Assembly: GCA_019416265.1 (NCBI GenBank)
Contig: DXXQ01000223.1
Coordinates: 1-14,112, forward strand
Origin: Clostridiales bacterium
GTDB taxonomy: Bacteria > Bacillota > Clostridia > Lachnospirales > Lachnospiraceae
Reading direction: 5' to 3'
DNA length: 14,112 nt
The notes beneath the pieces are model-generated. The model was not told the DNA's origin, searched no databases, and saw nothing but the letters and a program-made list of their open reading frames with translations. Positions 1-5,914 of this stretch are shown piece by piece (the first letter of the stretch is position 1; every line of letters starts with the position of its first letter). The translations under genes were made by a program, and so were the position numbers.

Positions 1-30
1 CCTTTTTTCCCCGGCAGTTCCCTGACCTTA

Positions 31-48
31 AAAAAAGTGAACTTTTTT
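31..48. repeat. A/T inverted repeat upstream of the binding-protein promoter
   Basis: Two 8-base arms (AAAAAAGT and ACTTTTTT) flank a GA centre, about 25 bases upstream of the -35 element. It could be an operator for the AraC-type regulator encoded downstream, or the T-run tail of a terminator for a gene left of the window. Its arms hold almost no G or C, so a terminator is less likely. Function is not shown by the sequence. Confidence 0.3.
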
Positions 49-72
49 CGAAATGTGGTTAATTATCTTCTG

Positions 73-101
73 TTTTCAGAATCCTTATAATCTGCTATGA
101 T
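73..101 (+). promoter_or_regulatory. Promoter of the sugar-binding protein gene
   Basis: A -35 like element TTTTCA (73-78) lies 17 bases from TATGAT (96-101), which is preceded by TGC, giving an extended -10. Transcription would start near 108. The 5' leader then contains a small hairpin, GGCAC/GTGCC (119-123 with 128-132), before the ribosome binding site AAGGAGGA at 143-150. Confidence 0.6.
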
Positions 102-157
102 AAATACAAGACAAAGGCGGCACAGAGGTGCCCGATAAATATAAGGAGGATTTAATT

Positions 158-1477
158 ATGATGAAAAAGAAACTTCTCGCCACACTGCTTTGCCTTTCCA
201 TGGCAGCAACCACATTTGCAGGCGCAGTATCTGTTTCTGCTGCTGAGGAGGAGCATGAACCTGTGGAACTTACTCTCTGGGTAAAGAGCCGTAACCAGGA
301 CGACTGGTATCTCTCCATGGAAGAAAAATTCCTGGAGGAGCATCCGTGGATCACTCTCAACAAGGTTGTAAAAGAAGGGGATCCAGGAAATGAATTTTAT
401 CAGGGCGTTGCTTCCGGAACAGCTCCGGATCTTATCGACTGCTCTTTTACCATGATGGATTCCTACATGACCGCAGGTATTCTGGAGCCGTTAAACGACT
501 ATACTGCACAGTGGGACGAATGGGGTAATTTCACAAAAGAATATGTAGATATGTTTACAAAGGACGGTACGATCTACGGTGTTCCAAGCACTGTTTCCCC
601 GATGCTTTTCGGCTACAACAAAGCTCTTTTCAAAGAGGCCGGCCTTGAAGCAGCTCCCAAGACATGGGAAGAGGCTCTTGAATTTGCAAAGAAGATCAAC
701 AATCCTGACAATCAGGTTTCCGGCTATGCAACTCTTGCCGCAGAATGGACAGAATGGTTCTTCCAGTATTATGTATGGCAGGCAGGGGGAGATCTCACTA
801 AAGAAAATGAAGACGGAACCGCAGAGCTTACCTTTACAGATCCGGCAGTGATCGAAGCAGCCAAATATTATCAGCAGTTAAAGAGCGAAGGCGTTCTTCA
901 GAGCGATATGACCCTGAAATTCGGCGACCTTACCGCTGATTTCGCAATGGGCAAGATCGGTATGATGCCATTTGCTTCCGACTGGGTAACAGACGCAGTC
1001 TCCAATGGAATGGATCCCGATGACCTTGGTCTTTGCCTGCCGCCTGCAGGACCTTCCGGTGAGCAGACAACTGCAATCGCAGGAACAACCTATGTGATCA
1101 ACGCAAAATCCGATCAGGCGAAAAAAGATGCTGCATGGGAATATATTAAATTCTATAACTCCGGCGAATATTTTGCATCCTACTTCGAGAACCTTGCAAC
1201 AAAAGGCGCTCTCAGCCCGGTGATCATTCCCCGTGACGACATGAGCGTAACCGATTTCTATGAGTTCCCGGAAGAATACAAAGAAGTTCTGGAAGCAGCC
1301 AAGACAGTAGGCCGTCTGGAGTTCTACGGAAAAGCGGATTTCGGTTCCTACGTTGACCGCGCAGTACAGAAAATCCTTACAGACCCCAATGCAGATCCGG
1401 AAAAAGAATTTGCAGCAGCTCAGGAACAGTGTGAATCCGAAGCACTGGAAGCCTTTAACGAAGCTAACAAAAAATAA
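158..1477 (+). CDS. Extracellular sugar-binding protein of a CUT1-type ABC transporter
   Basis: A 439-residue solute-binding protein of family 1 (SBP_bac_1, MalE-like), expected to capture an oligosaccharide outside the cell for an ABC importer. The start at 158 is chosen because AAGGAGGA ends 7 bases before it; an in-frame GTG at 128 has no such site. Residues 1-29 form a signal peptide: MMKKK, a hydrophobic core, then SVSA-AEE, which fits signal peptidase I. No lipobox cysteine follows the core (the only early cysteine sits inside the hydrophobic stretch), unusual for a Gram-positive binding protein, which normally needs a lipid anchor. The mature part starts with a typical first strand (VELTLWVKS) and contains the family's motif around GTIYGVPSTVSPMLFGYNK. 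Permeases are not in view: a terminator follows directly, then a two-component system. The substrate cannot be read from the sequence. The family call is firm; transport versus sensing role is open. Confidence 0.9.
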   Translation: MMKKKLLATLLCLSMAATTFAGAVSVSAAEEEHEPVELTLWVKSRNQDDWYLSMEEKFLEEHPWITLNKVVKEGDPGNEFYQGVASGTAPDLIDCSFTMMDSYMTAGILEPLNDYTAQWDEWGNFTKEYVDMFTKDGTIYGVPSTVSPMLFGYNKALFKEAGLEAAPKTWEEALEFAKKINNPDNQVSGYATLAAEWTEWFFQYYVWQAGGDLTKENEDGTAELTFTDPAVIEAAKYYQQLKSEGVLQSDMTLKFGDLTADFAMGKIGMMPFASDWVTDAVSNGMDPDDLGLCLPPAGPSGEQTTAIAGTTYVINAKSDQAKKDAAWEYIKFYNSGEYFASYFENLATKGALSPVIIPRDDMSVTDFYEFPEEYKEVLEAAKTVGRLEFYGKADFGSYVDRAVQKILTDPNADPEKEFAAAQEQCESEALEAFNEANKK

Positions 1478-1509
1478 ACAATCTGCATAATTGCAGAAAT
1501 CCATAAAAG

Positions 1510-1546
1510 GAGAGGCGCACGGACATATGTCCGGCGTCTCTTTTTT
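1510..1546 (+). terminator. Intrinsic terminator after the binding-protein gene
   Basis: A stem runs from 1510 to 1542: GGACATATGTCC (1521-1532) is a perfect palindrome at the tip, extended outward by pairs down to AGAGG/GTCTCT with A1519 bulged. Six T residues follow (1541-1546). It closes the binding-protein transcript before the kinase promoter. Confidence 0.85.
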
Positions 1547-1575
1547 CTGTTCTCATATCTTTTTCACAGATAATA

Positions 1576-1584
1576 TGTTATAAT
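1576..1584 (+). promoter_or_regulatory. Extended -10 promoter of the kinase/regulator operon
   Basis: TGTTATAAT gives a TGn motif joined to a perfect TATAAT (1579-1584). No good -35 is seen at 16-18 bases upstream, as is common for extended -10 promoters. The start would fall near 1591, leaving a leader of about 80 bases that holds the hairpin at 1617-1657. Confidence 0.6.
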
Positions 1585-1616
1585 ACAAAAAATTTATGAT
1601 TCACCCAAAATAATTA

Positions 1617-1657
1617 GAGCGTATGGGAATCACCTACAACAGGATTCCAGAACGCTC
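1617..1657 (+). promoter_or_regulatory. Leader hairpin next to the kinase ribosome binding site
   Basis: GAGCGT (1617-1622) pairs with ACGCTC (1652-1657), and GGAATC (1626-1631) pairs with GATTCC (1643-1648). A symmetric three-by-three internal loop separates the two stems and an 11-base loop caps them. The ribosome binding site AGGGAGG (1659-1665) begins two bases after the hairpin. In addition ATCACCT (1629-1635) is complementary to AGGTGAT (1674-1680), just inside the coding region, so a competing fold over the start codon is possible. A role in translation control is inference. Confidence 0.5.
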
Positions 1658-1669
1658 CAGGGAGGCCAT

Positions 1670-3619
1670 ATGAAGGTGATAACCCGAATCCGAAAAACAA
1701 AACAGAAGCTGAACGCTTTCGTTACAAAGCAGCTTCGCAGGGCGGGAATTTTCCGGAGACTGAATGTCTCTTTCCTGGTTCTGCTGCTCACAAGCGCTTT
1801 CTTCCTTACCTTTTTTTCTTTTGTCCAGTATTCCCACGAAATCAACCTCAATCTGGACCGCTATACCACCATGCTCGTCCAGAATACAGGACTGAAAATA
1901 CGCGATAATATGAAGGAGTATGAGAACACGGCCCTTGGCTTTTACGATAACAGCCGTATTTTAAACGCCATTGTCCAGAATTCAGAAATTCCCGAAAATC
2001 CAACGCCAGAAGAACAGCAGATTTTTGATGACAATGCCTATCTCATCGAAAACCGGCTCTATTCTCTGCGCCAGTACCGGAAAAATATTGTAAATATCCA
2101 GTTTGTCACCCCTGACCATCAATACCACATGGTTGAGGATAACGGTTTCCAGCGGGGCGGTACCATCCGGAATCTGGAGGCATTTTACGATTCGGAATTC
2201 TACCTTCTGCCCCAGCAGAAAAAAGGCTATCCCGTATGGATGGACAGCAAAGAGCAAATGAAGTTCTTTTACAAAAATGAGCAGAATGTTTACGGCTTCG
2301 CCAACACCGTTACCATGGGAATTGCCGTATATGAGCCAAGCACCCGGGATTTTCTCGGCGTTTTGCTTTTCAATATCGACCTGAGCAGCTTCACCGGCGC
2401 AGTGGATACCTTTGCCGAAGAAGACGAGGGAAATACCTTCCTGGTGGGAAAGGACGGAGTGCTTTGCGGCTTCAGCCCAAGAATCAGTGCCCCCTCTTTC
2501 CCCAAGGCTCCGGATCTTTTTGCCCAGATGCAGGAAAAGAAACAGGATATCGAAAGAATACAGATCAACGGACAGAAGATGCTTTTCGTCTACGAGCAGG
2601 TTCCGGACTCTGAAATGTATGTCTGCTACATTGCCAGACTTGGGGATCTTCTGAGAAACACGCTCCATATCCGGGATCTCTGCATCCTGGTGCTGATCGC
2701 AACGGTGATCGCCTGTTTCATCCTTTCCTATTATGTGACCATCAGTATTTCCGATCCTCTCAAAAAGCTGAATGATGTCATGAAAAAAGCAGGCAGCGGA
2801 AAATGGGCGGAGCGCTACCCCAACAGCGGCCATGACGAGATCACCGATCTGGGCGACCGCTTTAATGAAATGGCGGAAAACACCAATGTGCTGATCGATC
2901 AGGTTTATCTCTCTGAAATTCACCGCCAGAAAATGCTTTTAAGTCTGCAGAATGCCAGGCTTGACGCCATGCTGATGCAGATCAATCCTCATTTTCTTTA
3001 CAATACTCTGGACATTATCCGCTGGGAGGCCATGTATGAGGCAGGAGGAGAAAGCGCGGTGACAAGGATGATCGAACAGTTTAGCCGTCTCTGCCGCCTT
3101 GGGATGAAAACAGGGGGCAATACCATTCCTCTGAAAGACGGTATTGAGCACGCCTCCATTTACATCGATGTGATCAACTTCCGCCATAAAGATAAGATTT
3201 CCCTGATCCTGGAAACAGAGGTGGATGACGAATCCCTTTATGTTCCCCAGTTTATGCTTCAGCCTCTTATGGAAAACGCTGTGGTACATGCCTTCGGGGA
3301 TGCAAGCAGGGGCTGTTCGATCCGCATCCGCTCCTATATGGAAAAGGAATGTCTTCATATTCTCGTGGAGGATAACGGACGGGGAATGTCCCCCGAAGAG
3401 CTGGCTGCACTGAGGACTTCCCTGGAACAGGACGACGTTTCCCAGGGCAGCATCGGTCTTGTAAATGTAAATCAGAGAATCCGGCTTTTCTACGGAGAGC
3501 CTTACGGAATTGAAATTGAGAGCAGGAAGGAGCAGGGAACCAGAATTTCTATCACTCTGCCTCTTCGCAGCCATTCGGAAAATATGACAGATAAAACAGG
3601 AGGGGGAGAAACTCTATGA
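1670..3619 (+). CDS. Sensor histidine kinase, YesM/LytS type
   Basis: A 649-residue membrane kinase that would phosphorylate the adjacent AraC-type regulator. Membrane segment 1 is at about residues 33-53 and segment 2 at about 336-356; the 280 residues between lie outside the cell and are probably a dCache-type sensor. A HAMP domain follows (about 357-409). The kinase core is of the His_kinase (PF06580) class: INPHFLYNTL places the phosphorylated histidine at H441, MENAVVHAF (534-542) is the N box, DNGRG (568-572) the G1 box, and SIGLVNVNQRI (594-604) the G2 box. The start at 1670 follows AGGGAGG with a short spacing of 4 bases. The stop overlaps the regulator start by ATGA, so the pair is translationally coupled. 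In related systems the signal is often a sugar, and the binding-protein gene next door fits that; the ligand itself is unknown. Confidence 0.92.
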   Translation: MKVITRIRKTKQKLNAFVTKQLRRAGIFRRLNVSFLVLLLTSAFFLTFFSFVQYSHEINLNLDRYTTMLVQNTGLKIRDNMKEYENTALGFYDNSRILNAIVQNSEIPENPTPEEQQIFDDNAYLIENRLYSLRQYRKNIVNIQFVTPDHQYHMVEDNGFQRGGTIRNLEAFYDSEFYLLPQQKKGYPVWMDSKEQMKFFYKNEQNVYGFANTVTMGIAVYEPSTRDFLGVLLFNIDLSSFTGAVDTFAEEDEGNTFLVGKDGVLCGFSPRISAPSFPKAPDLFAQMQEKKQDIERIQINGQKMLFVYEQVPDSEMYVCYIARLGDLLRNTLHIRDLCILVLIATVIACFILSYYVTISISDPLKKLNDVMKKAGSGKWAERYPNSGHDEITDLGDRFNEMAENTNVLIDQVYLSEIHRQKMLLSLQNARLDAMLMQINPHFLYNTLDIIRWEAMYEAGGESAVTRMIEQFSRLCRLGMKTGGNTIPLKDGIEHASIYIDVINFRHKDKISLILETEVDDESLYVPQFMLQPLMENAVVHAFGDASRGCSIRIRSYMEKECLHILVEDNGRGMSPEELAALRTSLEQDDVSQGSIGLVNVNQRIRLFYGEPYGIEIESRKEQGTRISITLPLRSHSENMTDKTGGGETL

Positions 3620-5187
3620 GCTATCAGGTACTGATCGTAGATGATGAAGAAATCGTATGCCGGGGTCTGGCCCGGTTTGTCAAATGGGAGCTGTACGGCT
3701 TCGAGGTTGCCGGTACTGCAGGCAGTGTGGACGAGGCCCTTGCCTTTCTGAAAAAGAACCCTGTGGATCTGGCCTTTATGGATATCCGTATGCCGGAAAA
3801 AACAGGGCTTGATCTGCTGAAGATCCTGCGCCGGGAATATCCTGATGTGAAATCTGTCATCCTCAGCGGATATTCTGATTTTTCCTACGCTCAGGAGGCA
3901 ATACGGGGCGGAGCCGTGGATTATCTCACCAAGCCTGTTGTTTTAAAAGATATCGAGGAGCTTCTCAAGCGTCTCAGCCGGGAGTTCTCTGAGCGCAGAA
4001 AGGAAACCAGAATCCACAGCAACCGCATGGAAGCTCTGCTTTTGTCTGCTGCCAAGGGATATTCCCAGGCAGATCCCGGAAAATTTAATCTTCCCAGGCT
4101 TGAACGCTGGTATGGTCTTTCCATGGTTCTCAAGGATAAAAAACTCACAGAGGAGGAGCTTTCAGAAAAGAAGGAACATATGCGTATTCAGATTTCATCA
4201 GTGGTTCCTTCCGCCATTTTTCTGGATGACGAGATTTTTTCCCTCTTCTGTCTCCTTCCCTGGGAATCTGATTCTGCCTTCGGCTCCCTGACCTCCCTTC
4301 TGGAACAGCTCTGCACAGGGCTTGAGGAATGGTCCTGCGGCGCAAGCAAGCAGAAATACGGGTTGGAGGAGCTTCATGAAGGCTGGGAGGAAGCCTGTAA
4401 AGCGCAGCACTATCACCGTGCAGGCACCAATGAAGGCATTATCCTCTACCAGAATATCGAGACGCTTTTTTCACACAGCTCGAAATCCCTTCAGGATGTT
4501 CTGCCTGAGCTTTTCTGCCTGATCACCAATCCGGAAACACGTTCTCAGGCGCCGAAGCTCTTAAACAGCGCTCTGACTTCTCTTCAGCAGCAGAATCCTA
4601 CCCTTACCCAGTACCAGTCTGCCTGTATCAGCTTTTTGATCGAGCTTAACAGCTTTCTGAAAAATCTTGCCTTGAAGGATGAGGAGCTTCACTCCGGCCT
4701 GAACCGTATTTTAAACCGTATCCTGCTCTCCGAAAATATGCAGGACAGCACAGCCTGCATAACGGAGTATCTGGAATGGCTGATCCGCCTTATCGGACAG
4801 GTGGACGAACATTCCCTTGGAAAAGACGTAATCCGTGAGATCCAGCTTTTTATCCGACACCATTATGCCGAAAATATCAGCCTGAATTCTCTGGCCGAAC
4901 AGTTTTATCTTCATCCCAATTATCTCAGCAGGCTTTTTAAGGAAAAAACAGGATGCAATTTTGTAGAATATCTGACGGAAGTGCGAATGGAAAAAGTAAA
5001 AGAACTTCTTAGAAGTACAGACAGAAAAATCACAGAGGTGTGCGAGATGGCCGGATACGACAATCCCAGATATTTCAGCAAAGTATTTAAGCAGTACACA
5101 GGTCTGACTCCCCGGGAATACCGGGAAGCTGAGGCGGATCATATCCAACACGATGATAAGAACTCCGGAAATCCGGAAATTATCTGA
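3616..5187 (+). CDS. AraC-type response regulator, YesN type
   Basis: A 523-residue DNA-binding response regulator and partner of the kinase just upstream. The receiver domain covers about residues 1-120: acidic pocket D9/D10, phosphorylated aspartate D56 in MDIRMP, S84 and K106 (LTKP) as the switch residues. A middle region of about 280 residues has no motif I recognise, typical of YesN proteins. The C-terminal AraC double helix-turn-helix spans about 405-503, ending in the family signature around FSKVFKQYTGLTPREYR. A G-rich ribosome binding site (AGGAGGGGG, 3598-3606) precedes the ATG, which shares bases with the kinase stop. It probably activates sugar-uptake genes, perhaps including the binding-protein gene at 158; that target is inference. 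The stop codon lies in the stem of the downstream terminator. Confidence 0.92.
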   Translation: MSYQVLIVDDEEIVCRGLARFVKWELYGFEVAGTAGSVDEALAFLKKNPVDLAFMDIRMPEKTGLDLLKILRREYPDVKSVILSGYSDFSYAQEAIRGGAVDYLTKPVVLKDIEELLKRLSREFSERRKETRIHSNRMEALLLSAAKGYSQADPGKFNLPRLERWYGLSMVLKDKKLTEEELSEKKEHMRIQISSVVPSAIFLDDEIFSLFCLLPWESDSAFGSLTSLLEQLCTGLEEWSCGASKQKYGLEELHEGWEEACKAQHYHRAGTNEGIILYQNIETLFSHSSKSLQDVLPELFCLITNPETRSQAPKLLNSALTSLQQQNPTLTQYQSACISFLIELNSFLKNLALKDEELHSGLNRILNRILLSENMQDSTACITEYLEWLIRLIGQVDEHSLGKDVIREIQLFIRHHYAENISLNSLAEQFYLHPNYLSRLFKEKTGCNFVEYLTEVRMEKVKELLRSTDRKITEVCEMAGYDNPRYFSKVFKQYTGLTPREYREAEADHIQHDDKNSGNPEII

Positions 5188-5207
5188 GGCAGGACTTCTC
5201 CTGCCTC
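5186..5207. terminator. Hairpin between the convergent regulator genes
   Basis: GAGGCAGGA (5186-5194) and TCCTGCCTC (5199-5207) form a perfect 9-base stem closed by CTTC. The plus-strand side is followed by TTACTTTATT, a modest T-rich tail. The first two bases of the stem are part of the YesN stop codon. It can fold in transcripts from both sides, ending the operon from the left and the OmpR-regulator transcript from the right, although the minus-strand tail is poor in T. Confidence 0.7.
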
Positions 5208-5212
5208 TTACT

Positions 5213-5881
5213 TTATTCCTTCTTCCATAGATAGCCCTGTCCGTAGACTGTGTGAATGTAGCTCTCCCCGCCGTTTTCCAGTTTTTTCCGCAGACGGTTT
5301 ACGGTAACGGAAAGGGCATTTTCATCCACATATTCCGCTCCGTCTGTCCAAAGCCTGTCCACCAGTATCTCACGGGTGAGGACACGCCCCGGGTTCTCCA
5401 GGAAAAGCTGGAGAAGCCTTTGTTCGTTCCTGCTTAACTGCAGTTCCTCTTTTCCCCTGTGAAAGAGAAGTCTGTGGAAATCAAAGGTAAAGGAGTCTAT
5501 AGTATAAATCTGCGGAGCTGTCTTTTTTGCCCGACGCTTTAAAACTTCCAGACGGGCCCGAAGCACTGCAAGGCTGAAGGGCTTGGTCACATAATCGTCG
5601 GCTCCCAGAGACAGACCGGTGACCTCGTCCATCTCCAGATCATTTGCAGTCAGCAAAAGCACGGGCATATCTGATGTTTCCCGGATTTCCTGAAGAAGCT
5701 CATATCCGCTTCCGTCCGGAAGATTGATATCCAGAATCATCAGCTCCGGTTTTTCTTTGTCCAAAAGGCTTCTTGCCTCTTTCAGAGAATAGCAGCATAC
5801 AAACTCCTCCCCCTGCCCTGACAGTGCAAGGGAAATCCCTCTGCAAAGCCCTGTATCATCCTCCACGATCATTATTTTCAT
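5213..5881 (-). CDS. OmpR-type response regulator without an adjacent kinase
   Basis: A 222-residue two-component regulator that would bind DNA after phosphorylation. Receiver domain: acidic residues E7/D8/D9, phosphorylated aspartate D51 in LDINLPDGSG, T78 and K100 (VTKPF). The winged helix of Trans_reg_C type covers about 125-220, with LTREILVDRLW, VNRLRKKL and VYGQGYLW as landmarks. The ATG at 5881 is preferred; a TTG one codon earlier is possible. AGGAAGG lies 9 bases before the ATG. The gene starts 33 bases after the GTPase-nuclease gene in the same direction, so the two are probably one transcript. Such regulators normally have their kinase gene directly downstream, but here only the terminator hairpin and the convergent YesN gene follow. 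The sequence resembles regulators of antibiotic- or peptide-response systems of Firmicutes in general style only; its target is unknown. Confidence 0.9.
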   Translation of the reverse strand: MKIMIVEDDTGLCRGISLALSGQGEEFVCCYSLKEARSLLDKEKPELMILDINLPDGSGYELLQEIRETSDMPVLLLTANDLEMDEVTGLSLGADDYVTKPFSLAVLRARLEVLKRRAKKTAPQIYTIDSFTFDFHRLLFHRGKEELQLSRNEQRLLQLFLENPGRVLTREILVDRLWTDGAEYVDENALSVTVNRLRKKLENGGESYIHTVYGQGYLWKKE

Positions 5882-5914
5882 CAAGTCTTACCTTCCTGTC
5901 CTTTTTTCCTTTTC

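Noticed and set aside
128..157. GTG start for the binding protein
   Set aside because: It would put ten extra polar residues before the signal peptide and lacks a ribosome binding site; the GTG lies in a small leader hairpin instead.
1982..2923. A 313-residue open frame on the minus strand inside the kinase gene
   Set aside because: It is fully antisense to a gene with clear kinase motifs and shows no recognisable domain.
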